A model generated the notes under the pieces. That model ran no database searches, was not told the origin of the DNA, and was given only the letters and a program-made list of their open reading frames with translations. From Salinimicrobium catena (lineage in GTDB: Bacteria > Bacteroidota > Bacteroidia > Flavobacteriales > Flavobacteriaceae), in contig NZ_FNGG01000002.1 in NCBI RefSeq assembly GCF_900102915.1, forward strand, positions 310,001-374,000: a DNA stretch of 64,000 nt, given 5' to 3'. A program made the translations under genes and the position numbers. Below are positions 9,180 through 18,230 of this stretch, piece by piece; position 1 is the stretch's first letter; each line of letters opens with the position of its first letter.

Positions 9180-9697
9180 GATCAGGAGATTTTTCGAATC
9201 TGGAAGTTGATGTAGCTTCCCTGCCTCAATATGAGCAGGTGAAGCTGCATTCGCTTTCCAAAAAATACCTGCTTAAGCTTCACATCAATACCAGCATTTC
9301 CCTGACCTTTTTTATGGGCGGCATATTAGTGGCCTCTTTTTTTCTAGCGGGTTATCAATTGATCTTTTGGCTGGTCTTTGGGTTTTTCGTGCTGCTTTTC
9401 GGCTGGTCTTATTACAATAACTATCAACTGGCAAAAAGGAATGGCTATGGTCTAAGGGAGCGGGACGTGATCTACAGGCGCGGGTTCATTTTTGAAAAAG
9501 TGACTGTGGTACCTTTTAATCGTATTCAGCATGTTTCTGTAGAACGGAATTTCCTTGACAAGCTTCTGAACATTTCCACGCTCAAGATCTTCACTGCCGG
9601 CGGCTCGGGAAGTGATGTGAATATCCCCGGCTTACCGCCTGAGACAGCGACTGCGTTAAAGGAAGAGATCTCCGAAAGAATTTCCGGCCATGCCTGA
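9167..9697 (+). CDS. Bacterial PH-domain membrane protein (YdbS-like)
   Basis: A 176-residue inner-membrane protein. Two membrane segments lie at about residues 42-85, followed by a bacterial PH (bPH2) domain with the family motif IYRRGFIFEKVTVVPFNRIQHVSVE. Such proteins resemble YdbS/YdbT of Bacillus subtilis, which have been linked to resistance to antimicrobial peptides. It overlaps menB upstream and the larger PH-domain gene downstream by 8 bp, an arrangement like the YdbS-YdbT pair. The molecular role is not known. Confidence 0.82.
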   Translation: MDPVRSGDFSNLEVDVASLPQYEQVKLHSLSKKYLLKLHINTSISLTFFMGGILVASFFLAGYQLIFWLVFGFFVLLFGWSYYNNYQLAKRNGYGLRERDVIYRRGFIFEKVTVVPFNRIQHVSVERNFLDKLLNISTLKIFTAGGSGSDVNIPGLPPETATALKEEISERISGHA

Positions 9698-11195
9698 ATA
9701 TGATTTTTCACAACCTCAAAGACAGTCAAAGGTAGGCCTTATCCTCATTTTTGGGACCGCACTTTTTCACCTGGTGAGGAATCTCTGGGTGGTTGTGATC
9801 TATTTCCTGGTAAGGGAGGTGGACCGGCAGATCATGCTGCTGACCATTCTGGGCCTCTTTGTGGTGCTGCTTTTAACGCTTGCATATTCGGTGCTGGCTT
9901 TTCTGAATTTTAAGTTCCATATTGATGAAAAGAACCGGGAGTTTGTGCTGCGGAAAGGAGTGGTTTCTACGGATGTGATCAATATCCCCTTTGAGAAGAT
10001 ACAGCAGGTAAACTTCAGAAGAAACCTGCTGCAAAGGTTAATAGGAGTGTATAGCGTGGTAATTGAAACAGCCGGAAGCCAGGACAAGGAGATTGAAATT
10101 AAAGCCCTCTTTCAGGAGAAAGCGAATGAACTTTCCGAACGGCTGATGGAGCTGAAGGAAGCTGAAATTTTCGGTGGCCGTGAAGATCTGGAAGCCGCTG
10201 CTGAAGAGTCACCGGAAAAGGCAACTTTTAAAAAACCAAAATGGGAATACCATGTAAGTCTTTTGACTCTTATAAAACTCGGTTTATCCTCTAATTACCT
10301 GCGCGGGGTAGGTCTTATCCTCGCATTTTATTTCACTCTGCGGGACCAATTCATGCTTGATGAGGTCTTTCCTAATGAAATACCAGGGCAGCAGGAGTTT
10401 GTTGAAAAGAGTTCCTTCGTTTTTATAATGGGATTACTGCTTTTTGGGATGGTCATAACAGTGGCCGAAACCGTGATCAAGTATTATGACCTTAACCTGA
10501 AGCAGTTTCACGAATCGCTGCAGGTGGAAATGGGCCTGCGGAACAATACCAAAGTGAACATCAGGTCTTCCCGGGTGCAGATGCTGGAAGTGAGCACCAA
10601 CCCTGTTCAAAAGTTCCTTGATCTTTATACACTTAAGATCTCCCTTGCCAGCAGTCAGGATGATCTTGAAAAAAGCCGTATAAAAATGCCCGGCCTATCT
10701 CCCGAAGTGGTGAAACAGGTCCAGAAATTCATTTTTAAGCAGGAGAGTTCAGAAAAGGTCACCATACTTCCGCATAAGATCGTCCTGTGGAGGAAATTTT
10801 CAAGGGGTTCGATCCCTGCAGTTCTAGGCCTCGTAGTAGGATTTATTTTTCAGTTTCCTACTTTGCTCCTGGGAGGCTTAGTGAGTGTTTACCTGATCCT
10901 GTTAAGCCTGTACAACTATTTTTATTTCCAAAGATTAAAACTAGGCCTGGATAAGGACATTCTGGTGAAAACTTCAGGCTTATGGAACAGGAAAGAGCAG
11001 TTTTTGGAGATCTATCGGCTGCAGGCGGTATCTGTTCGGCAGCCTCTTTGGTATAAAAGAAGAGGGATCGTAAATCTGACTTTCCATTCCGCGGGAGGGG
11101 ATATCAGCTTCAACGGAGTACGCAAAAAAGAGGTGACCCCGCTGGTCAATTTTCTGATGTACCGGGTGGAGAGCATTGAAAGATCCTGGATGTAA
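9690..11195 (+). CDS. Multi-PH-domain membrane protein (YdbT-like)
   Basis: A 501-residue protein with repeated units of paired membrane helices followed by bPH2 domains. The PH motif recurs three times: VLRKGVVSTDVINIPFEKIQQVNF (about residues 88-111), VEMGLRNNTKVNIRSSRVQMLEV (about 278-300) and LVKTSGLWNRKEQFLEIYRLQAVSV (about 424-448). Hydrophobic pairs precede each domain. It is translated in overlap with the smaller PH protein and presumably forms a membrane complex with it. It fits the YdbT family; the substrate or partner is unknown. Confidence 0.82.
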   Translation: MPEYDFSQPQRQSKVGLILIFGTALFHLVRNLWVVVIYFLVREVDRQIMLLTILGLFVVLLLTLAYSVLAFLNFKFHIDEKNREFVLRKGVVSTDVINIPFEKIQQVNFRRNLLQRLIGVYSVVIETAGSQDKEIEIKALFQEKANELSERLMELKEAEIFGGREDLEAAAEESPEKATFKKPKWEYHVSLLTLIKLGLSSNYLRGVGLILAFYFTLRDQFMLDEVFPNEIPGQQEFVEKSSFVFIMGLLLFGMVITVAETVIKYYDLNLKQFHESLQVEMGLRNNTKVNIRSSRVQMLEVSTNPVQKFLDLYTLKISLASSQDDLEKSRIKMPGLSPEVVKQVQKFIFKQESSEKVTILPHKIVLWRKFSRGSIPAVLGLVVGFIFQFPTLLLGGLVSVYLILLSLYNYFYFQRLKLGLDKDILVKTSGLWNRKEQFLEIYRLQAVSVRQPLWYKRRGIVNLTFHSAGGDISFNGVRKKEVTPLVNFLMYRVESIERSWM

Positions 11196-11273
11196 ATTAA
11201 CAATTCCCCGGTGTTAAAAATCTGCACACCCGATTCTTTTTCCGTAAATTAACTGAAAGAATAGGAGGGGAAG

Positions 11274-11816
11274 ATGAAACTTTACTTATCAATTATTTTG
11301 TTGGTTTTTCTGATGCCATACTCTTGCAGTACAGAGGTCTTTGCACCCAATTTACTGGTCACGGGAGAGAATGGGTATAATTTTGTGCAAAGTCAAAAGG
11401 AATGGAAAACTCTAAAAAAACGGCACCAGGATTCTTACCGGTACACCGTGCTTGAACTGTCTTTTTCAGGTTTCGGAAGTGAGACAACCGTTACTGTTAT
11501 AGACGGGAAAGTGGTATCGAGAGAATATGAAGCTTTTCAAATGTCTGAAGATGATGGAAGTAAAGAGGTGTTGAATTCTTATTTTGAAGAAGGAGAAGAT
11601 ATTGGAAGTCATTCAGAGGGCTGGCCGGCTTACGATATGGACAAGATGTATACCGAATGCGGATCAGATTACCTGATGGTCGATCCTGAAACTCACACCC
11701 TCTATTTCGACACTACAGAGGAAGGAGTGATGACCTTATGCGGAAACGTTCCAGACCTATGCGGAGACGATTGTTTTGAAGGATTCAGCATGTCAGAATT
11801 TGAATGGATGAAGTAG
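11274..11816 (+). CDS. Small hypothetical lipoprotein
   Basis: A 180-residue protein with a lipoprotein signal (residues 1-18, lipobox PYSC) and no acidic surface-export signal after the cysteine, so it may face the periplasm. The segment DSYRYTVLEL...TVTVIDGKVVSREYEAF resembles the short secreted DUF6174-type fold, a weak impression only. Four cysteines near the C-terminus (CGNVPDLCGDDC region) could form disulfides. It is followed by a strong hairpin terminator. Confidence 0.65.
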   Translation: MKLYLSIILLVFLMPYSCSTEVFAPNLLVTGENGYNFVQSQKEWKTLKKRHQDSYRYTVLELSFSGFGSETTVTVIDGKVVSREYEAFQMSEDDGSKEVLNSYFEEGEDIGSHSEGWPAYDMDKMYTECGSDYLMVDPETHTLYFDTTEEGVMTLCGNVPDLCGDDCFEGFSMSEFEWMK

Positions 11817-11845
11817 TAGTTTAATTAGTTTAGTTTCCATAAAGA

Positions 11846-11882
11846 GAAAAGCCACAGATACGTTTGAGTACTGTGGCTTTTC
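11846..11882. terminator. Bidirectional hairpin terminator
   Basis: Exact 12-base arms GAAAAGCCACAG and CTGTGGCTTTTC around a 13-base loop, with A- and T-rich flanks. It lies between two converging genes and can serve both strands. Confidence 0.8.
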
Positions 11883-11904
11883 CAATTTATCTTTATCTGA
11901 TATT

Positions 11905-14319
11905 TTATCTTAACTGCGGATATTTTCCGGGATTTGATTCGTGCATGATGGCATATACCTTTTCGAAAATATCTTCTACAGAAGGTTTTGAGAAGTAATC
12001 TCCGTCTGTTCCGTAAGCCGGACGGTGCTCTTTTGCAGTCAACGTTTGTGGTTTACTGTCCAGATACCTCCAGGCATTCTGCTCTTCAAGGACCTTTTGC
12101 ATGATGTAGGCAGACGCTCCTCCCGGTACATCTTCATCTATGACTAGCAAACGGCTGGTTTTAGCCACACTTTTCACAACATCCTGGTTGAGATCGAACG
12201 GAAGTAAGGATTGCACATCTATGACTTCGGCGTCAATTCCTAACTCTAAAAGTTCTTTTGCAGCCTGTTCTACAAGGCGTAAAGTGGAACCATAAGACAC
12301 CAGCGTGATGTCATTCCCTTCTTTCATCGTTTCCACAACTCCCAGAGGTGTCTTAAATTCTCCCAGGTTATTAGGCATCTTTTCCTTGAGACGGTAACCA
12401 TTAAGCGATTCCACGATCAGGGCAGGTTCATCGCTTTCTAAAAGCGTGTTGTAGAATCCGGCTGCTTTGGTCATGTTTCGCGGAACGAGTACATGAATAC
12501 CTCTCAACAGGTGAAGGATTCCGCCCATAGGAGAACCGCTGTGCCAGATACCTTCAAGCCTATGGCCTCTGGTTCTAATTATAAGCGGCGCCTTCTGTTT
12601 TCCAGCAGTACGATACTGTAGGGTAGCCAGGTCATCGCTCATGATCTGCAGGGCATACAACAGGTAATCCAGGTACTGAATTTCAGCGATTGGACGAAGG
12701 CCTCTCATGGCCATTCCGATTCCCTGTCCCAGGATGGTAGCTTCCCTAATTCCGGTGTCAGAAATGCGGAATTCTCCATATTTTTCCTGCAGACCTTCAA
12801 GTCCCTGGTTCACATCCCCGATCTCCCCGGTGTCCTCTCCAAAAATCAGAGATTCAGGATATTTTTCAAATATCTTATCAAAATTATCTCTCAGTACCAC
12901 ACGCCCGTCAACCTCTTCGGAATCTTCAGAATAAGCAGGAGCGACCGCATCTATATTCAAGGCGTTGTACTGTGAATCGCTGTACAGGTGACTGCTGTAC
13001 TGTGGCTGCGTATCTTTGGTAAAAGATTCGATCCAGTTGATCAACTCCTGCTTGGCGTCAGATTCCTCGCCGATCATGTAACGAAGGGTCTTGCGAGCGG
13101 CCACTAAAAGGTCTTTTTTAAGCGGCTCCTTGTTTTCTGAAAGTTCTTTCTTCAGTTGAAGAATAAAAGTTTTATTTGAGCTGGATGCAGCCGCTTTATC
13201 CAATAAAGGCAGCACTTCCTGGTGTCTATGCTTTACCGGGGAAACATGTGCTTCCCAGGCCGCTTTCTTTCCGTCGCGAACTTCCTTCTTGACCTCCTTT
13301 TCAAGTGCCTGCAGTTCTTCTTCGGTAGCAATGTTCCCGGAGATCATCCATTCTCTCATCTTCACATTACAATCGTGCTCTCTTTCCCACTGAAGGCGCT
13401 CTTCGCTTTTATACCTTTCGTGTGAACCTGAAGTGGAATGTCCCTGCGGCTGAGTTAATTCCTTCACATGGATCAAGACCGGCGTATGGTTCTCGCGGGC
13501 TATCCTGCTTGCCTTTTCATAAGTTTCGATCAAAGCAGGATAATCCCAACCGTTTACGGTAAATATCTCGTACCCATTGTTCTTGTCTTCATCTTTTTGA
13601 AAGCCCTTAAGCACTTCAGAAATATTTTGCTTGGTGGTCTGGTGACGGGCATGCACAGAGATCCCGTACTCGTCATCCCATACGTTCATTACCATGGGTA
13701 CCTGTAGCACCCCGGCCGCATTGATGGCTTCCCAAAAAAGGCCTTCGCTGGTACTCGCATTTCCAATGGTTCCCCAGGCGATCTCATTTCCGTTTTGAGA
13801 GAAATTTGCAGCATCAATGCCTTCTACATTTCGATATATTTTAGAAGCCTGAGCCAGTCCAACTAACCGGGGCATCTGCCCTGCAGTAGGGGAGATGTCT
13901 GCGCTGGAATTCTTTTGCTGAGTCAGGTTCTTCCAGGTTCCGTCTTCCTGAAGGCTGTGAGTGGCGAAATGCCCGCCCATCTGGCGGCCTGCAGAGCTTG
14001 GTTCCTGTTCTATATTGGTGGTGGCATAAAGGCCGGCAAAGAACTGCTGAATGTTCAGTGCGCCTATAGCCATCATAAAGGTCTGGTCTCTATAATATCC
14101 TGACCGGAAATCTCCATTTTGAAAAACTTTGGCCCAGGCAAGCTGCGGCACTTCTTTTCCGTCTCCAAAAATCCCGAATTTCGCTTTCCCGGTCAGCACT
14201 TCCCTTCTTCCCAGAAGGCTGCACTCCCGGCTGGTGACCGCAAGCCTGTAATCTTCAATGACTTGAGTCTTGAAATCTTCAAAAGAAATAGCACTTTTAG
14301 AGGAGGTTTCACTTTGCAT
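11905..14319 (-). CDS. Fused alpha/beta 2-oxoacid dehydrogenase E1 component
   Basis: An 804-residue thiamine-diphosphate enzyme in which E1 alpha (about residues 1-420) and E1 beta (about 465-804) are one chain, an arrangement common in Bacteroidetes. The alpha part has the TPP-loop region GNASTSEGLFWEAINAAG and the phospho-loop-like GHSTSGSHERY. The beta part has FGEDTGEIGDVNQGL, RISDTGIREATILGQG, and PRNMTKAAGFYNTLL. The substrate is most likely branched-chain or another 2-oxoacid; the sequence does not decide. No E2 or E3 gene is adjacent, so lipoyl partners must be elsewhere. It stands alone, with a -7-like element upstream. Confidence 0.9.
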   Translation of the reverse strand: MQSETSSKSAISFEDFKTQVIEDYRLAVTSRECSLLGRREVLTGKAKFGIFGDGKEVPQLAWAKVFQNGDFRSGYYRDQTFMMAIGALNIQQFFAGLYATTNIEQEPSSAGRQMGGHFATHSLQEDGTWKNLTQQKNSSADISPTAGQMPRLVGLAQASKIYRNVEGIDAANFSQNGNEIAWGTIGNASTSEGLFWEAINAAGVLQVPMVMNVWDDEYGISVHARHQTTKQNISEVLKGFQKDEDKNNGYEIFTVNGWDYPALIETYEKASRIARENHTPVLIHVKELTQPQGHSTSGSHERYKSEERLQWEREHDCNVKMREWMISGNIATEEELQALEKEVKKEVRDGKKAAWEAHVSPVKHRHQEVLPLLDKAAASSSNKTFILQLKKELSENKEPLKKDLLVAARKTLRYMIGEESDAKQELINWIESFTKDTQPQYSSHLYSDSQYNALNIDAVAPAYSEDSEEVDGRVVLRDNFDKIFEKYPESLIFGEDTGEIGDVNQGLEGLQEKYGEFRISDTGIREATILGQGIGMAMRGLRPIAEIQYLDYLLYALQIMSDDLATLQYRTAGKQKAPLIIRTRGHRLEGIWHSGSPMGGILHLLRGIHVLVPRNMTKAAGFYNTLLESDEPALIVESLNGYRLKEKMPNNLGEFKTPLGVVETMKEGNDITLVSYGSTLRLVEQAAKELLELGIDAEVIDVQSLLPFDLNQDVVKSVAKTSRLLVIDEDVPGGASAYIMQKVLEEQNAWRYLDSKPQTLTAKEHRPAYGTDGDYFSKPSVEDIFEKVYAIMHESNPGKYPQLR

Positions 14320-14341
14320 AAATATGTATTTTATATATGCA

Positions 14342-14349
14342 CAAATGTA
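14342..14349 (-). promoter_or_regulatory. Candidate -7 element (TACATTTG) for the E1 gene
   Basis: On the minus strand this reads TACATTTG, an exact TAnnTTTG match, 22 bases before the start codon. A TTTG lies at 14375-14378 with a 25-base spacer, slightly longer than usual. Confidence 0.5.
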
Positions 14350-14514
14350 AAAAAAACAATGATTAATTACAATTCAAAAATATGCGATTAAATTCCGTTT
14401 TTCTGAATTTAACCTCCTTATCAGTGAAAATTTTTCAGTGAAAAACCAAATAACAGAAGTTTATTAAAAATACTGAAATTATGTGAAAATCAGAAGGTTC
14501 TTTTTTTCAGACAT

Positions 14515-17361
14515 TTAGAACCACTCACGGGTAAAGATCCCTAATATTGTTCTTAGATCAAGAGTAGCTATGAATCTTATCTTTTGATCGTAGCGGCCCG
14601 AAGTGAATTCCCAGCCGTCGCTGGAGTGGATGGGGAAGAAGATCTCGAAATAATCCTGAATGATACTTGCTCTTACTCCTGAATCATAAAGAAACTTGGC
14701 CGATTGATCCCTGTTCTTGACCAGGCCTGCATCGGCATAAGCGAAGATCCATTTCCAAATAGTGGTACTTGCGTTAACCGTAGAGATCCATTGATTGGCG
14801 AACTGCGGGTCCAGATCAGATTTAAAGCCACCTTCGGCCATGATGATCTGCTGACTGAAAATTCCGCTGGTCTCACTCCTCCCGTAGTAATTATAATCAA
14901 AAAGATAATCTGTAGGCCTGTCTAAAGCAAAGCTGAAATAATCTGAATTCGGCATATCATTATAGAAAAAGGCGCCGCCAAAGAAGCGTACATTGATTTG
15001 ACGGTCACTGCGCAGGAGTTTTCGATATTCCAGTGTAAAAGAGGATTTCCCGAATTGTTCGGCTACCTGCAGGTCAACGCTTCCGGTCACATGCTCCACA
15101 AGCCCCGGATTGCTGTAGGAGTAATTGACATTGAACACGCTGTAATCGGCAACGTCAAGTGGTTCTTCCGGATTTTCATCCCTGTAGACGTTTACGTTCC
15201 TCACGACCAAAAATTCTTTCTGGCTATTCCTTAGGGGGCTATCCCTAAAGGACATGGTGAGGTAGGGGGTAAGCCGTTGATAGAAAAGGCCGTACCCATA
15301 AGAGAAACGACTGCCGCTTATTCCATACCTAAGTGCGTGCAAATGCTCATCTTCAAAGAATATTTCATGTGTAAGGCCGGCGCTTCCCACCAAAGTCTTA
15401 CTTTCGGTCCCGTATAGCGGCGCTATTTCAAATTCAAAATTCTTGTTGAGCAAAGTGCTGTTATAGACCTTGGCGCCAAGAGAGAGACCGTCATATAAGT
15501 TGTACTCGGCCTGCGGCATAAAGAAGAGCTGGCTGTAGCGTGGATCTTCCACATCTTTAAGAAGACGAAATTGCAATGGTTTATTTATTATGGCTCCCAC
15601 TTTGCGGTAGTTGTTTCGCTGGTTGATCTCGGGGACCTCGCCTTCATAATTCAGTGCAACAGTTTCTATTCCTTTTGAAGGAATGGAAACCACCCTGGTG
15701 TCTCTCACGTTCTCTACCCAGGTCTTATACACTACCTTGCCATTATTAAGCCCGTACAATGAAACAGGCATTCCATTTCCAGTCTTATTCTTGATAGTGA
15801 TCTCCAGGGAATCACCTTCAATCTTCACATTACGTATTCTGAAATCGAGTTTTTCGTCAGTTTCGATGTAATCCTTAAAGAACCACTCAATGTCTTTGTC
15901 GGCATTTTTTTTCAGGATCTTTCTGAAATCTTCGGGATCAACAGGCTGTAAATTATAATCCTCATATAATTCTTTAATAGACTTGCTTACGGTTTCATTT
16001 GTCAAAAAATGATCGAGGTACTTAAAGCCAACTCCGGCCTTATAAGGATTCGCCAAATTCTTATTGAATTTCACCAGTGAATCCTGGGGTATGGAGAGTG
16101 GCTGATCCAGGTTTTGTCTTGCCATGAACAGGTAAAGCAGAGGATATTGATCATTGAATTCCAGGTCTGCAGCATGGAACCACCTTATTCCAATTACCTT
16201 GCTCAGGCTTCCTAATACTTTTAGATCTGGATAATTTTCGTTGACATACTCCATCATCAGGTATGTCTGGATCCCGTCAAAGATCCATTTCGACTCCCGA
16301 GGATTGAGCATAAGAGTATTCTGAAGGTAGTTCTGGGTAATCGTCTTAAACTGCTTCAAGTCATAATTGAATCCCTGCGGAAAAGGCCTTAGGAACTTTG
16401 GGAGCTGATTAAGACCGTATACAGGATTGGCTGCATATTGCTCCCGGGTGGAAAGTAGCTTATCGTGAGGATATGTTCCCAGGTTTTCTTCCAGAAAGTC
16501 AATAATCCGTTTTACAATAAGAGACTTGTGCACAGGGTTTAAGCCGTCGTCCTCCATATTGGTAAGAACGCGAAGATTTTCGGTTTCAATATCCTCAAAA
16601 ACATAGCTTTGAGTGAGGAAAAGTTCGGTTTCCAGGCGGTCATATCCTGAAAGGCTAACCAACTTTGAATTTTCCTGCTGCTCAATATCTTCTACTTTAA
16701 GAGGGGAAATTGCAGCCAGGTGCGGGGGCAGGATGATGTCGATTTTAAGGTCTAACTTCGGAACGAAAAGGTCTCCCATATTCTTGTGGCTGTATACCTC
16801 CCAGCCATTCCTATATACGCCGGGGGTCAGGAACCAATATCTTAACTGGTATTTTCCGCGATTGGAATAACCAAAACGGGTAAAATCTTCACTTGGGATT
16901 TTGACCGAATAATTCAGGTTGATCACATATTCCTCTCCGGGTGCTATAGGATTGTCTGGAATAATACTGATAAGATCTGGGTGGCCCAGAGGTCTTTTCC
17001 AGGACAAGATCTCAAATTCTTTGTTGGATATCGAGTTTATTGTAGTTCCCCCTCTTTTTTCCTGCCTCGCAAAATGGAAATTTCGGTCATAATCTTCAAA
17101 AAATCTGCGAGCGAGAGGCGTTCTCTTGTCAGAAAAAGCATTGATCCAATCATTGAGATAGATCTCCTGTAACGTATCCTGACTTAGGTTGCGATACTCC
17201 AGCACCTGTTGCACATAGACAGATTTTGTAGAGTCGTTAAGGGTTGCTTTAAGATAGGTTTTTTGCTGCCCGTAAATACTGCCGCACAGGAGTAAGAAAA
17301 GTATTCCAAAAGTGCTTTTGCTGGTCAAGGTAATTCTAAGTGTAGAGATGGAATTGTACAA
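14515..17361 (-). CDS. M1-peptidase-like protein fused to an outer-membrane barrel, zinc site lost
   Basis: A 948-residue exported protein. A signal segment (about residues 12-32) is followed by an M1 aminopeptidase-like region: N-terminal beta domain (about 33-250) and a helical part (about 255-480). Where active M1 enzymes carry HExxH followed by a third zinc Glu in a WLDEG-like block, this one has TITQNYL and then WIFDG (about residues 335-365), so the zinc-binding residues appear absent. The last 330 residues alternate hydrophobic and polar positions and end in Phe, as in outer-membrane beta-barrels. It lies downstream of uvrA and the LOG gene on the same strand. It is likely an outer-membrane protein with a non-catalytic, binding or assembly role; that is inference. 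Confidence 0.75.
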   Translation of the reverse strand: MYNSISTLRITLTSKSTFGILFLLLCGSIYGQQKTYLKATLNDSTKSVYVQQVLEYRNLSQDTLQEIYLNDWINAFSDKRTPLARRFFEDYDRNFHFARQEKRGGTTINSISNKEFEILSWKRPLGHPDLISIIPDNPIAPGEEYVINLNYSVKIPSEDFTRFGYSNRGKYQLRYWFLTPGVYRNGWEVYSHKNMGDLFVPKLDLKIDIILPPHLAAISPLKVEDIEQQENSKLVSLSGYDRLETELFLTQSYVFEDIETENLRVLTNMEDDGLNPVHKSLIVKRIIDFLEENLGTYPHDKLLSTREQYAANPVYGLNQLPKFLRPFPQGFNYDLKQFKTITQNYLQNTLMLNPRESKWIFDGIQTYLMMEYVNENYPDLKVLGSLSKVIGIRWFHAADLEFNDQYPLLYLFMARQNLDQPLSIPQDSLVKFNKNLANPYKAGVGFKYLDHFLTNETVSKSIKELYEDYNLQPVDPEDFRKILKKNADKDIEWFFKDYIETDEKLDFRIRNVKIEGDSLEITIKNKTGNGMPVSLYGLNNGKVVYKTWVENVRDTRVVSIPSKGIETVALNYEGEVPEINQRNNYRKVGAIINKPLQFRLLKDVEDPRYSQLFFMPQAEYNLYDGLSLGAKVYNSTLLNKNFEFEIAPLYGTESKTLVGSAGLTHEIFFEDEHLHALRYGISGSRFSYGYGLFYQRLTPYLTMSFRDSPLRNSQKEFLVVRNVNVYRDENPEEPLDVADYSVFNVNYSYSNPGLVEHVTGSVDLQVAEQFGKSSFTLEYRKLLRSDRQINVRFFGGAFFYNDMPNSDYFSFALDRPTDYLFDYNYYGRSETSGIFSQQIIMAEGGFKSDLDPQFANQWISTVNASTTIWKWIFAYADAGLVKNRDQSAKFLYDSGVRASIIQDYFEIFFPIHSSDGWEFTSGRYDQKIRFIATLDLRTILGIFTREWF

Positions 17362-17521
17362 TTGCTTCTTCAGGAGGGCAAGATATTGTTTTGATGAGTA
17401 AATATAAGGGGAATTAGTATTATTTTAGGAGTTTTCCGAACCAACGAGGAGGAATGATCTCTTATCAATAACAAACGGCTTTTCATCCCCGAAAAACCGT
17501 TTATTACAGATATTTTCCAAA

Positions 17522-18211
17522 TTAGAAATTTGGACTTAAATTGTATTCTTCGTAGAACTTATCAAGGATCTCGATCACCTCTTCAGCCGTATCTACTACC
17601 TGGACAATATCGATATCTCCTGCACTAATGTTCTGGAAGGTATCGAGTAAAGTGGTTCTTACCCAATCTATCAACCCGCTCCAAAAATCACGTCCTACCA
17701 GGATAATTGGAAATTTGTCTATTTTGTTAGTCTGAATAAGGGTGATGGCTTCAAAGAGTTCATCCAGTGTACCAAAACCGCCGGGCATCACCACAAAGCC
17801 TTGAGAATACTTGACGAACATTACCTTTCTTACAAAAAAGTAGTCGAAATTGATGTTTTTGTCACTGTCTATATAAGGATTGTCATGCTGTTCAAACGGC
17901 AGGTGAATGTTTAGTCCTACAGAAGTACCTCCGGCGAGGTGAGCACCTTTATTTCCAGCTTCCATGACTCCCGGTCCACCTCCTGTAATGATCCCGTAGC
18001 CGTGCTCAACGATCTTCTTGGCCACCTCTTCTGTAAGTTTATAGTAGGGATTCTCGGGCTTGGTACGTGCAGATCCAAAAATGGAAACGCAGGGGCCAAT
18101 TTGACTTAATTTTTCATATCCGTTCACGAACTCTCCCATGATCTTAAAAATGGCCCAGGAGTCGTTCGTTTTTATTTCATTCCAGCTTTTGTTCCTTGTT
18201 TCTGTTCTCAT
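17522..18211 (-). CDS. LOG-family protein (TIGR00730, nucleotide 5'-monophosphate phosphoribohydrolase-like)
   Basis: A 229-residue Rossmann-fold protein of the LOG/lysine decarboxylase-like family. The two diagnostic motifs are present: GGGPGVMEAGNKGA (about residues 78-91) and MPGGFGTLDE (about 142-151). Characterised members release the base from nucleoside 5'-monophosphates, including cytokinin precursors; the physiological substrate in this type of organism is not known. The older label lysine decarboxylase is not supported. It starts 19 bp after the end of uvrA on the same strand, suggesting cotranscription. Confidence 0.88.
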   Translation of the reverse strand: MRTETRNKSWNEIKTNDSWAIFKIMGEFVNGYEKLSQIGPCVSIFGSARTKPENPYYKLTEEVAKKIVEHGYGIITGGGPGVMEAGNKGAHLAGGTSVGLNIHLPFEQHDNPYIDSDKNINFDYFFVRKVMFVKYSQGFVVMPGGFGTLDELFEAITLIQTNKIDKFPIILVGRDFWSGLIDWVRTTLLDTFQNISAGDIDIVQVVDTAEEVIEILDKFYEEYNLSPNF

Positions 18212-18230
18212 AAATTATTTCGATTGCCTG

